From Bretschneidera sinensis (Eukaryota; Streptophyta; Magnoliopsida; Brassicales; Akaniaceae), in the NCBI GenBank assembly GCA_023935145.1, contig CM043698.1, positions 66,492,501 to 66,556,500 of the forward strand: 64,000 nucleotides of DNA, written 5' to 3'. Of the stretch, positions 49,176 through 63,400 are shown one piece after another. Made by a program: the position numbers and the translations under genes. The number at the start of each line of letters is the position of its first letter. Within the stretch, counting starts at the first letter, position 1. The notes below the pieces were generated by a model. The model ran no database searches. It was not told the origin of the DNA and saw nothing but the letters and a program-made list of their open reading frames with translations.

Positions 49176-50199
49176 TGGTAGAAAGATTGTTAACAAATCA
49201 TTATCATATTTTTTTTTTCTTCTGTTTTTGATAAAGAAAATGAAAAATTGAAGGAAAAAAAACAAAAATAAAGCACAACAAAAATATAGTCGCAAGTACT
49301 TACAAATTTTTTTCGTCTATTTTTACTATTTAAATTTTATAATTTAAGAAGATTGTAATTTATATACACAAAAAAACTTTAATTTTCTTAATCCTTACAT
49401 AATAAACGAAAGAAAGGAAGTTCTTTTACCAATGTTTCTTAAACTCAAATAAAACCTCTAAGAGTTTCAGTTAGCCCTGTTGCAAATTTGATTATCGATG
49501 TAGCTATAATTGCCGAAACAGATCTTTGCTTTTAAACCTCCCCAATAAAATAACAGAAAAAAGGTAAAATCTTGAGAAATTAATAAACCTTTTTTGGCAC
49601 TTGAAAAACAGTCTGTTAAGCATGGTTTTCAACTTTTCAGACTGCCAAAAAGGCCCATGTGAATCTTAGCTTTTCTTATTGTTAATCTTGTATAGTAATC
49701 AAAGTTTTCTCAACTCTTAGCAACAAAACAAAGCAGAAAATCTAGTTTAAGCCTTTGGTTTGACTACTACCATTACCAACATGTGAATGATAAAAGAAAT
49801 TTTTATTCCAAATTGACCTTCACATGGTTCATCTTCATCCTCATCTTAATGGAATTTCCAGTGATTTACCAAATGGGTTTTTGACAAGTGACTGATTCTC
49901 ACCCTACAATCACTAAAAGTTACGAAGATACCCTGAGAAAATGTACTATTCTCATGAGTCAGTGGAGAAAAACTTAGTCTAAGGGGCACTGATCCCTTTT
50001 TGGTCCCCTATTTTGTTAGCAAAACTTGTCTTTTGTATTCTTAATCTAAGAAGAGTCTATCTTATATTTGTGTTTAGCACAAAGCTCGATTTACAATGTT
50101 AGATCGTGAAGAAAAACTCTTTTCACTATTTTCTTATCCGGGTGCTTTGAATGTTGCCTAGATTTTTTTTTATTTATTTTTCTTTCCATTGTATACCAA

Positions 50200-50708
50200 T
50201 GTTTTAAAATGTGATCTCTGTCGTGAGACGTTTTTAAAACGCCTCAAAATGTAAAAAGTTCAACGTTTTATGTTTCATAATTATTTTTTATCGTATTATA
50301 GATCTTAATCACTAAGTTAATATTCGTATTATATTACACTTCATAAATATATAATACATGTTATCTAATTTAAAAATAATTATAAACTATTTAATAAATC
50401 ACTTACAAATTACAACAATATAAAAATATAAGTTATACTTCATATAATTTATATATAAATATATATTAATATTTATAAAATTATAATTATCACATTATAG
50501 AGAATTAGTAAAGTATTAAACTTTGATAAAAATTAATTAATTGATTTAAATTTAAATTATTTTTATTTTATTATTCTAATAATTAATTAATATTATTTTA
50601 TTAAAATTTTGAAACGCTCCAACAGATTTAAAAAATTTACACTCCAATGCCTCGAAATTTACACCCCACCGCCTTGAAGTAAAACGTCTTCGTCTCTAAA
50701 AACACTTT
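50200..50708. mobile_element. Possible MITE with ACGTTTTA-type inverted ends
   Basis: The left end contains AATGTTTTAAAATGTGATCTC and GAGACGTTTTTAAAACGCCTC. The right end, read inverted, contains AGTGTTTTTAGAGACGAAGACGTTTTA and AAGGCG. The AT-rich interior is non-coding. Similarity between the arms is partial and the limits are uncertain. Confidence 0.35.
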
Positions 50709-51431
50709 TATATATTTACTATAATAGAAAGGGCTTTCCCGGAACCACACAATGATTAAATCATATTATGTCTCTGCCCTAATTGCCTAATTCTTGTGAC
50801 AGTTTAATGACACTTTATACACGAAATAGCAGGCCAGTTTGTCATTCTACAGTTTAACTGACAAATTTTTTTTTAAAATAAATTTTTTTCAAAGACAGAT
50901 GATAATTTTAGGATTAATCGCATTCCACAATTATAATATAATATTTTTTTTGATTTATATGTAAAAGTTAATGATCATGATGTCTAAACTTCTATAGTAT
51001 AAAAAGGATCGGTGTGATTTTGTATAATTCATAGAAATCTCAGAAGTAATGTAAAACTACAGTATAATGCACAAAAATAAAATAAATAAAAATAAAATGT
51101 GAACTTCATATTTACTGTCAGAGACTAATACGACGCCCATATTTCTTGTGTATAGACACAAAAGTACTCATTTTGAACATTCGAGTAATCTATTAATATC
51201 AACACAACATATGTCACTTATAATTTACCATTTTACTAACGGCACTATAGCTAGCACCGTACCAAATCATAGCAACCAATAAACCGGTGTTCATTCCAGA
51301 TGTCCCAATACCTTTACCGAAAAACTTACTTACCACAAATTAAATCAATGTCATAGTTTTCCATAAACCTACTAGCATGTTGAGTAATTATAACAAAAAA
51401 GAACCTTAATCAAATGGGGCTGTCAAAAACT

Positions 51432-54400
51432 TCATTCAAAATCGTCATCATGTTCTACAGTATCAGGAGAAAACCTTTTCAGGGGTAATTTATTTCCAAG
51501 AGAGAGTCTAGGCTTCACTGCTTCGTGCAATGTACCTTTTATAGAAGTTCTTATTGATTTCATAGTATTACTTTCCAAAGGCTTATAAGCAGTCTGTGTG
51601 AAGCTCATGGCATTTCCATTGGAAGAAACTGGTTGTAGTGGTTTTCGATCTTGAGACAATAGACTGGACTTTTGGTTCGGATTTTGTTTGAAATTACTTC
51701 CGTTTTTATTTCCATCTGTTCCTTGCATCTTTGGGCTTACCTTTGGTTCGACGGGTACAAGCTTCCCATCAACTTGGTTTGTGAAAAGAAATGTGACCTG
51801 CAACATTATGAAACAATGAGCATGCTTTCTGATTTGGTTGATCAACAATATAGATGATTAAAGGTGGAATGTACATTCTATTATATTCATGTTCAATACA
51901 GTGGTGGAATATCTGAAATTATGGAAATTAGCCGATTCTTCACAAACATAAAACGTCACTGCCAAGAAATGTTGCAGTATATTTACTAGTAGTAGTGTGG
52001 ATAGTTCAACAGAATCAGTTTCCAGTGTTTTTTTTTCCTTTTTTAATCAGAAGTTTCAAGTGTTTTGTTCCTATGGAATATGTACTATATAAAAAAATAC
52101 TCCTAATAAATTAAGGAAAATCGACAAACTCATTTTTAACACAGATTAGAATTTTACTCTACTCAACTTGGGGCCCTTTTCCATTAAACCCAAAATGTAT
52201 TTAAGCTGTTAAATCCCTGTTTCTTTCACCAGATAGTAATTAACGAAAAAGCATAATGTAACCACAATTTGTTTTTCTTGATGAGTAATATATAAGTAAC
52301 CACAATAATAATATGAGTTGCACCCCCTTATACATTTTTACTTAAAATTTTTTTATATATACAATTAAGTCTAAAGCATTTTTCTTATATATGTGTAACC
52401 TAGGATAAGCATTAGTAGACTGCGAGCTGTTCATGACAGTTCAGAATTCGAGCTTTAAACTAGGAGATGGTTCACTATGTTTTTCCGTAAGCTGAATAGA
52501 TTATTTTACTATCAAGTCAAGATAGATGATAAAATACGACACTTCTGAATTTATCAAGCACAAAACCCCTCTAATCAATTTATGAAAGAAATTTTCTTGG
52601 AAAAAAAATCAAAACACTAGCGCACCTCATCACCAGCTGAAGCTTGGAATATAGTGTGAGGCACTGACGTTTTGTAAAAATGATGCCCCCAGCTACCTAA
52701 ATCCTCCTCTACCTGAAACAATCACAGAAAAGATATGAATGAATCAGAAACAAAAAAGAACATTAGACCCTTCTTTATATAATGATAACGAGTGAGCAAC
52801 CTGTTTCTCTGAGCCCTTTAACTTCTGCAAGCATCCAGTGATTCTGGCAAATCCACCTATATCCTCTTGATCAGACTGACAACTCTTACCGGTTAATTTG
52901 TCTTCATCTCCCTCTTCTATGTTCTCTGTCCCATCATCATCATTTTGGCAACGGGTGCAATTCATATTTTCATGAATTTCCGACCTGCATATATTGCACA
53001 AAAAGATGGAGGATGAGATACAACTTCATGGTATGGAAGCATAAAGATTGAATGCAACAGCTGAAATACATTTTAACGCATGGTAAAAAGTCAAGAAAGG
53101 AAGGGTTCCATAAAAAAGACTGAGTGAAATTTGGTCCGAAATCTTTAACCATTCTGGATATAGAATATAGTTATGGAAGGAAAAAATGAGGCGGTGGGAG
53201 AAGAACTATATCAGAAAATATTTCTAATATAGACTGATTCACCATATATTACCGCCATACCTATCATAAGCAGAGGTTGTAAGTACTGGATAAAATAAAC
53301 AGGTAAAGTATATAGTCTCTTCTTTAAAATTTGGGCACACTAGGCCAAAACAATATAAGGACTAAATAGGGGATCTGAACACTATACACTAAATAACAGC
53401 TGATGTAATTCAACCTTATCATCACCTTCCCCTTTCTTTTGGCTATGGCAGAACTGCATCTGTATTGCCATCAGTGATATCATAAGCAGTACCAGTGTTC
53501 ATGTTATGTAAAAGATATGAACCCACAGTTACCGTAATTTTTAAAGCCTTTCAACTAACATAGATTATTTTACATAGGGTGGCTAGACATATAAGTGGAG
53601 TTTCTGTAATGCAATCTAATAATAGTATGTAGTCAGAAAAACCCACATGTCCTCACATTCTCATGAAATGAGAACAGATCTCGTAAGTCTTCTGTTGAAA
53701 GAAAGTTTCCCTGCAATTCAAATACGCCATTTAGTGTGTACTCAATAAGTAAACTCCTATAGAAAAAGGCATTGGAAAGCAGCAAAACATGTACCTGTAT
53801 CGTAAGACTATCTGTCTGCTCCTGCTGAATAACTTGTTGAAGCCCTTCTTTTGACATCTGGTGCTGGTAGACCTACAGAAATAAACATAAATCTGAGATA
53901 ACGAATCATTGGCAGCTCAAATAATAATGCAAATGCAGGAAAAAACAGAGCACAACAGTTATATGAACTCTATTGCGACAGAAAACGTGAGCAGTCGGAA
54001 TATTATTTCATTAAAGATCAATACACTGGTTTTTTAACTTATATAAGCAGTAAATGGGAAGGTTGGACAGAGAAATTACTCGTTTATCATTGGCAGGATT
54101 CCAATCGGGATCAAACAAGACAAGTCGATTCCCACCAATTAAATTGAGGCCACAACCACCAGCTTTGCTGCTCAAGAGAAATGCAAACTCATCCTGCAAG
54201 ATGTTAATTCCAATTAAATTTATCGAAAATTAAGAAAGATATGCAACAAACAAATGACAAAAAAAACTTGTATACCTTTGATGGGTCATTGAAGCAATTA
54301 ACTAACTTTTGTCTCTTGCTAATTGATGTTGTTCCATCAAGCCTCAAGTATGGATATCTTCTTTCGCGACAGAGTTGAGCAAACAGATCCAGTGTCTGAT

Positions 54401-57400
54401 ATATCATGTAAATTTATTATAGAAGGAAATGAACTGGATCCATTTCTTCTTATGGGAATAAAATTGTCCCAGCAAATGCTGGATAGAATGACTTTAGTTG
54501 CGATAAGTAACTATGTGGTCATAGACCAAACAAGCTTGAGCTTACATAACTGTTATGTAAGCAAGTCTGACAAATTGTAAATATATGTGTTGAGAGTCCT
54601 AATAGGATTCTTTTATGATTATCCTAGTAGGCTTGGATCATATTTATCTTATCTAATTGTTATGTCATATTCCTATTAGATTCAGTATTCATAAGTCTAT
54701 ACATTGGGTCAACTGTATTCTTTTCATTTAATCAATAAGAATAAGAATTTCTTTTCAATTCTTATTTTCAACATGGTATCAGAGCCATGTCTCTATTGGG
54801 ATCTTGAATTTTTTCCTTATCTCTTTGCAAAAAAAATTGGGCACTATTTATCAACATTGTTCATAGGTACTGTTCATCAACACAGAAAATTTGATAGGTA
54901 CCAAAAAAAAACACCAAACCGAATCGCGACATCTTTCTTGACCCCGGCTCCTGCTTCGGCATCTTCTCTGACCTGGATTCGGCTCCGGCCTCCTGTTTGG
55001 TTACTTGATTAGTGAATAGATCTGTTTAGTTACTTGATTAGTCATGTTTGGTTACTTGGACAGTCCTGTTTGGTTACTTGATTAGTCTTGCTTGGCTATA
55101 ACGACCCGACCTCCCACTTGGCATAATATTGTCCGTTTTGGCACCCCGTGCCTCACGGCTTTAAAACGCGTTATGTCAGAGTGGCGCAGCGGTCTCCCGA
55201 CCAAACCCACTTGCATAACATGTCCACTTTGGCACCCTGTACCTCACGGCTTTAAAACGCGTTATGCAAGTTGAGGTAGCTATCACTTATAAATAGCCCA
55301 ACAACATCCTCTCTAGCCGATGTGGGATACCAAGACATCACAATCTCCCCTCCTCAGGGCACAGCATCCTCGCTGTGTGGTACCACACCAGGCAACCCGC
55401 AGGGCAAACCCTCCGGCCGAGCTTTCGATAGTCGGCTCTGATACCACTATAACGACCCGACCTCCCACTTGGCATAATATTGTCCACTTTGGCACCCCGT
55501 ACCTCACGGCTTCAAAACGTACTTGGACAGATCAGTTTGGTTACTTGATTAGCACCAACACCTGTTTGGTTACTTGGTTAGCCTCTGTTTGGTTCCTTGG
55601 TTAATAACCTATTTGGTTACTGGATTATTTTGTTTGGTCACTGGAATTTTATTTTAAAACAAAATATGTTCCCCTCTCTTTCCTCGTAACTCTATCTTCC
55701 ATATGGAAGAATTTTTTTTTCTCTTTTTAGAAATTCACAATGGAATCCAAGACTATATCTGGTGTGTCTCCCCATCCAAGTCTTCATATTAGCACTTTAT
55801 TTGGTCGTGGTGGTAATTTTGCTCGTCAATGTACGTACTACCATCATTCCGGACATACTCGTGAGAAGTCTTGGAAGTTAGTTGGTCATAGTCGAGGTTT
55901 ACTTCGTTAATGTACGCACTGTCATCAGTCCGGGCATACTCGAGAGACACGTTGGAAGTTAGTTGATCGTCCCATGGTTGCTAATAATATGACTTCTGAT
56001 TCTATTAAGTATGGACTTACCTCAAATTCCGTGCCTTCAACTTCTCTGATGGTTTCCAAAGATGAGTATTATGAGTTCTTACAATATAAGGTAGCCAACC
56101 AAACATCTTCATTGACTGCCCTTTTCACCCAAAAAGGTACACTAAAAGTTTATCTATCATCTAGTAACTCTTCATCTAGACCTTAGATCCTTGACTCTGC
56201 AGCTTCTAATCATTTGTCAGGTACCACTGATGTCTTCTCTAGTTTTTATCACTCTTCGTCTTTGCCTGATATTACTCTTGCTGAAGGATCTAAAACCATT
56301 GCTAGTGGCATTGGCACTGTGCACACTAGTTCTTCTATGTATTTATCACCCGTAATATATGCTCCATTTTCTCAATATAATTTGATATCTATTAGTCAGT
56401 TTACAAAACGTCTTAAGTGTTCTGTTACCTTTTTCCCTAATTCTGTTCTTATCCAGGATTTGAAGACAATGAAGACAATTGGTGGAGGGCATGAATCAGA
56501 AGGCTTACATTGTCGTTTTGGTCATCTATCCTTAGAGAAACTGAAAAAGTTAGTTCCTACTTTGAGTCATGTTTTGTCTTTAGAATGTGAGTCGTGTCAA
56601 TTGGGTAAGCATCATCGTGTGTCGTTTCTTTTCCAAATTAATAATCGTGTGTCTAATCCTTTTATGTTAGTACATTCTGATATTTGGGGTCTAAGTCGTG
56701 TGACTTCCAAACTTGGATTTCAGTATTTCGTTGCCTTTGTGGATGATTATTCTAGGCTTACTCGACTTTATTTAATGAAAGACTGTTCTGAGTTATTTTC
56801 TATTTTTTGTGCATTTTGTGTTGAGATAAAACCTCAATTTGACATATCTATTAAGATTCTCTGTAGTGACAATGCTCGTGAGTGTTTTTTCTGAGCCTTT
56901 TACAACATTTATGACTAAGTCCGACATTATTCATCAGTCATCTTGCTCTCATACATCCCAACAAAATGGGGTTGCGAAGCGAAAAAATCATCATCTTATG
57001 GATGTTACTCGTACTCTCTTGTTTTATATGCATGTCCCCAAATTTTTTTGGAGTGAAGCCGTTATGATTGCATATTACTTAATCAACCATATGCCATCCT
57101 TTATTCTTGATGACCAAACCCCCTATTCTGTGCTCTTTCCTAGAGATGTTACATTTCACTTACCTCTTCGTGTCTTTGGATTTGTTTGTTTTGTTCATCA
57201 GCTCCAACAAGGAGTTGACAAACTCGATCCTCGCTTTATAAATTGTATTTTCTTAGGCTATTCTCGTACACAGAAATGTTATCTTTGTTATAGTCCCTCA
57301 CTACAAAGGAACTTTGTTTGTGCCGATGTTACATTCTTTGAGTCTCATTCTATCTCAGATCTGGCTGATTCATTTCCTTGTCTATTACCTATTTCCATGC

Positions 57401-60400
57401 CACTTACACAATCAAATCCTTCTCCATTAGTCTCTTCGTCATCTGCCCCTCCGTTGCAAGTTTACTTTCGTCGTCTGCAACCTTTCGCCTCTGCTGCTCC
57501 ACCAATTGCTCCCTTGTTGATAGACTTCTTCATCATCTGAGGATAATCGTCTTATTACTCTCCGTAAAGGTAAACATTTATGTACTAATCATCAGATTGC
57601 TAATTTTGTATCTTATGATTATTTATCTCCTTTATATGTTTCGTTTGATGCTTCGATCTCTTATATCTCTATTCCTAAGTTTATTACAGAAGCTTTCGTG
57701 TGTTTATCTCTCTAGTAGCTACTTTTAATTGGCCTCTACATCAATTGGATGTGAAAAATGTGTTTCTAAATGGCGATTTTTGAGAAGAAGAATACATGGA
57801 GCAACTACCCAGATTTGTTGCTCAGGAGAGTCTGGGTTAGTATGTCGATTAAAGAAATCTTTATATGGCTTGAAACAATCTTCTCAAGCGTGGTTTGGTC
57901 GGTTCAGTGAAGTAGTAATTAATTTTGGTCTCAGCAGATGTGATGTAGATCATTCTATATTTTATAAACATAGTGAGACAGGTAGGATATTGTTGATTGT
58001 ATATGTGGATGATATTGTGATAACAGGAGATGACAAAGAAGACATTCTAGCACTAAAATAGTTCTTGAGTACTAAATTTCAAACAAAAGATTTAGGGGAA
58101 TTAAAGTACTTCTTGGGTATTGAGGTTGCTAGATCTCGTCATGACGTTTCTTTATCTCAACGTAAATACGTTCTTGATTTGTTGACTGATATTGGAATGT
58201 TAGGGTATAAGCCTATTGATAGTCTTATGGATCCCAACACAAAACTTGCAGTTGATCAAGGTGACTTATTATCTAATCCAGGGCAATATAAGTGTTTGGT
58301 TGGAAAATTGAATTATTTGAGTGTTACTAAACCTAATATTTCATTTGCAACCAGTATGGTTAGTCAATTTCTTGATGTTCCACGAACTAGTCATTGGGAT
58401 GCTGTTATTCGAATTTTGAGATATCTTTAGCGTGCTCCTGACCGTGGTTTACTTTATCAAAATCATGGTCACACTCAAATTGAAGATTATATTGATGCAG
58501 ATTGGGCCGGCTCTCTATCTGATAGAAAGTCCACTACTGGATATGTGTGTTTGTTGGAGGCAATTTAGTATCACGGAAAAGTAAAAAACAAACTGTGGTT
58601 TCTAGGTCAAGTGTTGAGTTTGAATATAGAGCAATGGTGCATACTACCTGTGAGATGGTTTGACTAAAGCAGTTGTTAGCGGAACTCAAGATTATTCAGT
58701 CAAGTTCCATGAGCATGGTGTGTGACAATCAAGCAGCTAGTCATATTGCAAATAATCCAATGTTTCATGAGAGAACTAAACATGTTGACGTTGATTGTCA
58801 TGCTGTTCGAGAAAAACTTCTATAAAATGTAATTAGTACCAGACATGTGAAGTCGACAGATCAGTTAGCAGATTTATTTACTAAACCATTGGTTAGTTCT
58901 CAAGTTCGATTTATTTGTAACAAGTTGGGTGCATATGATATCTATGCTCAAACTTGAGGGGGAGTGTTGAGAGTCCTAATAGGATTCTTAATGAGTGGCC
59001 TAGTAGGCTTGGATCATATTTATTTTATCTAATTGTTGTGTACTATTCCAATTAGATTTAGTATTCATAAGTCTATATATTGAGTCAACTGTATTCTTTT
59101 CATTCAATCAATAAGAAAGAGAATTTCTTTTCAATTCTTATTTTCAACAATATGTATTTTCTTTCTTAAATTTAGGTTTGTTTTTGAAAGAAAATATACA
59201 CATAATACAATTCCAAATTGGAAGTTATACTATAGTAAGCATAGCAGTTGACTATTGACAGTCTTCAAGAAAGAGAAGTGTTATTCAATTGGTGTTATCT
59301 ATGTAAGAAGAATGCCAAGACCGTACACCATCTATTGATGGGGTGCTCTTGGTCAAGGTAATTAAGGGAGTTGTCTCTTTGTGCGTAGGGACTTTCATGG
59401 GTTAGCGCCAGGTCCATGAAGAGAAGGAATGGGCATGGAGTGGTAATAAAACTTCTGAAGAAAGAAAACCAGTCATTTCTTTGATATCAATTTGTTTTGT
59501 GAATAGTTTTGATTGAAACGAATAGAGTGAAGAAAGGTGGATTGCTTCCCTTAAAGACTGATGAATACCCTTCTTTTTTGGTTTGAGAGAATTTTTTTTC
59601 TGTAAATGAGATAAAACTTATAGATTTCATAAATTTACTATCTTGTACATTGGCGGCACCCCCTTAGTACCTCTTAATAAGTTAATACTAATATGTTACC
59701 TATAAAAGAAATAGCAGTTGACCTTTTTTTCTCACTAAAAAAGTATAGCAGTGATACTTATAATTCCATTGTAGCCTCATCAGGTTTATTATTGAGAAAA
59801 CACATACTGATAGCATGCTACTGAGTGGGGTGTCTAAAACAACAATATCGCCATACTAGATGAGAAACGAATGGAAAATTATACAAGAACGAGTTTAATC
59901 AATATTCCAAGATACTGAACCATTTTATTTAGCCAGAATCACTATCTAAAACTACTAAAGAATTGTGTAAGACAGAAAATTGTGCTCATTCCAGATAGAA
60001 ACATAAGGCATATAATACAAATTAACAAGATTGACCCATATTTCATGCCACTGAACTGCCTCTATTATTCAGAATTTCCATCTAAAGATACCTGAGTGTA
60101 GTTTGAGACAAGAACAATTCGGTCATCGGTTCTCTGACGTAGATGGGCCAGTAACCGGGCTAAGACATGTATTTTCCCAGACAGTTCAACCCACATCCCA
60201 TCACCACCAGTCCATGATCCAGATCTAACAACAGATGAAAAAAACAAACAAAAAAAAATTCCAATGAGATCATAAACATCAGACACAAAACATATAAACA
60301 AACAATAAAAAAGAAATTCCTACCTTCCACAGAACATCTCTGGGGGAAAAAGCGTATGCAGTCCTCAAATCCTGTGGTTCCTGGACTGCCACTTCTTATC

Positions 60401-63400
60401 GTATCATAGATGAGCTACATTGATATAAGATATTTTATTAGAATGACAGTGTTTCTGACTCCAATATAAGAATGAAAATCAAAAAGAAAAATTAAATGGT
60501 AGCAAAACTACATAAAGTGAATCTCTCAGTATTGTAGTCTCAAGATCAATCTAAAATGTTTTGGAGTATATTTTATGTAAAATAGCATCCAAAATAAGAT
60601 TAACAGAATAGTGGTCTCAATATAATCTAAGATATGATGTGTCATTAACCAAGCATCCTCTTATAAGTAGAAGGTTCTTGTTGTTTCAAAATTAAACATT
60701 TTTTGATAAAATATTTTCGATATGGAATTTGCAACAAGGTTGCTTCATTGAAGTGCTTCCAACAGCCACAATTGGCTTTTACGTACTGAATTTTCTCCAG
60801 AAGAAATAACTTTTGAACCAGCTTGTGATAACTACAATTAACAAATGTGAGCAGTAAAGTAAAAAAAAATACAGTTTTTTAATCCAATCTGATTTGCAGA
60901 ACATATCAACTATATGTTCATAACAGCAGAAGGAAGTTCAACATTTTCACAAGTGGAAAGCTCCAAACTCTCTAAAATTGATTATGTGAATACAACTATT
61001 GGCGTCAATCAAACATCAACATAGTAGTCTGATCTACTGAGCTATATAATTCACTTAATGGTGTCTACTCAGTCCAGAGCTATATATTGAGTGAAACAAT
61101 GTGGCATTAGAAGCTTTTTGAAAAACACAGTAAATCTGTCAACCAGGTTGGAGTACAGTTATAAGGGAGGTCCAGGCTATCCCTGTTAAAAGATATCAAA
61201 AACCTGCCCCCAAAAGAAAAGAAAAAGAGTATAGATGTCGAAGTTCAGAAACTATAGGGACACTAAAGTCAAAATAAAACTACAAGATTAAGACCTGAAT
61301 TCTGAACTTAATGCATGAAGAAAGAAACAGAATTGATACATTAACGTCTCAAGTATATTTCTTTTAATTAATTTATCTAGAACTACCAAGGGGATAAAGG
61401 AAAAGGAAATAAATTTTCAAGTAAAATGTTAGTGAACCATCTATTTGCCAAAAGTTATAGTACTACACATAAAATGATGAGTTATTTTGGACAATGAAAA
61501 CAAATCTTACCAACTTTTATCCTTGATATAGGTCCACAAAACAATAAAGATGGGGAAATATCACAAGTGATTATTTTTTCCAAAAAGTTTATACCTTTGG
61601 ATGATTGCAGAGTTTCTTAAGAGCTGTTATATAAGCCAAAATCTTTGACTGCTTTGTTTCTTCATTAACTGCTCTTTTGACCTGCGCTTGAGAGCACCAA
61701 GATAACAACCATGTCCTGTCAGACACTTTTTTTTCTCTAATAAGAATCAGATGCTCTTCTTATAAAAGTGCAAATACCAATACATTTAATATAACACACT
61801 GTAACACAATTCGAATCAACACCTACATTTTTGGAATGTATAAAATGATTATATAATTCAGACTGCAGAGGAGTCAGCTTGCAACAAACTACTTGAATTA
61901 TCTGCAACGAAAACCAAAATTGAGAAGTGTACAATTTAGGTGAAAGAAACTTTAAGACTAATCAAAGAGTAAATGGCACAAAAGAGACAGAAAGTTAAGG
62001 CATGAGGAAAGATACTTTAGCCAAGTTTTGACTAGACATGACCTTTTTCATTTATTTTGTTAGAGCTAGCAGTTCTGAATCACCTTGGCTGGGCGAGTGG
62101 GCATAAGATATTAAGTCACTAATTAAAATCTTGTACCACATCATTATTTACTTTTGTACAATACACAGAGAGCAAAGAGAGAATTTTGTAAAGCAAATAG
62201 ATATGTTGCCCAAAACATTAAGAAACTACAATAAGGAGCAATGGCATGTAAAACAAAAAGGGTAACTTTGGTGGTAGGTGATTTGACAGTAATGTATTAG
62301 TTCTCCTCAATATAAACTGCAAACACATAAGTCAGTGTGAGAAGCACTAGAAGTAATTCTTTCTTATTTGCAAAACAATATCAGTCATCAATCAGTTTCA
62401 AAGAGAACATATTTTTCGCATGGATCAATGATTCTTTAATATCAAAAGAAACCTTATAAAGAGAAAACATGCTGAAGCAAGTCTCTACAAAAGCATTAAC
62501 ATCAAAACATGAATAAATTAGTTAAAAATTACCTGATTTACTTTTGCACTTAGTTCTGCAGAGCGCTCGAACCCTAGCTTCTTCTCTTCTTCAGTAGAAG
62601 TAGGTTCTCTTCCACAAATAATGGGTGACTTCATAATTTATATCAGAAACCCAAACAAGTGTGTGTTACAGAGTGAAAGGAAAAAACATAAGAAAATTTC
62701 ACGCAACAAATAAATCAACATTATACACAGTGTGATATATTGGTAACACTAGCAGAACCTTCATCACTTAAAAGGTTCTTTCTATAGTTGGAAGAAGCCT
62801 TTACACAATGTAAGAAATATGAAGGAGCATAAAATAATTATATTGGAAAAAGAATTTGAAAGAACTCTGCTCATCAGGAACCAAGAGAACAACCTACTTC
62901 TGCATGTGTGTGTGTGTGCACATGCTTGTACCTGCATACCAGTGTGTCAGGTTTCCAAATTCAAGCAATCACTCTTCAGTTTTGTATAAGTATTGTAGAA
63001 AAAAGGCAGAATAGGGAAATAAAGTTGAAAAGAACAGACCAGGAAAAGTAATTTAGTTTAAATTTGCAAAGTATGAAAGGAAGAAATACATATTGGAAAT
63101 GAAGTGATATGGAGCACCCATTGTCACCTAAGGTTCCTTCCCCCCACCCCCTACACACACTGTGGCAGGGAAAAAAACTCAGGTGAGGTAAACAAATGAT
63201 GCTATATGATGCTATCAATTACAAAATCTTGGCAGAGAGACAGACTTATGCTTAGCAGTAATGATTCTGAATGTACTTTGATGAAATTCATGTGTACATG
63301 TCATGCTTGTAACAATACACCAAAAGAACAGGCATCAAATTAGATGCAAAATTTTCTGTCCTTAGCTTTGCAAAGGAAAAAGGATCTACCAATTTAACAG

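Larger units (their letters stand above)
48424..51431. other. Gene-poor AT-rich intergenic DNA
   Basis: The stretch holds the promoter side of the 167 aa gene on the left and downstream sequence of RAD54 on the right. Apart from a perfect inverted repeat at 49142-49175 and a possible MITE at about 50200-50708, nothing was recognised. Confidence 0.5.
54588..59149 (+). mobile_element. Ty1/copia LTR retrotransposon inside a RAD54 intron, defective
   Basis: Two LTRs of about 185 bp (54588-54773, 58965-59149) start TGTTGAGAGTCC and end TTTTCAACA. They are flanked by the 5 bp target duplication ATATG (54583-54587 and 59150-59154). TGGTATCAGAGCC (54774-54786) is the initiator-methionine-tRNA primer site and AACTTGAGGGGGAG (58951-58964) the polypurine tract. 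The interior has protease, GAG-pre-integrase, integrase, reverse transcriptase and RNase H in copia order, in several frames and with many stops. Gag is almost absent, replaced by tandem repeats. The LTRs differ at roughly one site in ten, so the insertion is old. Confidence 0.96.

Noticed and set aside
55092..55604. Short plus- and minus-strand frames across the nested TRIM
   Set aside because: They translate LTR and primer-site sequence of a non-coding element.
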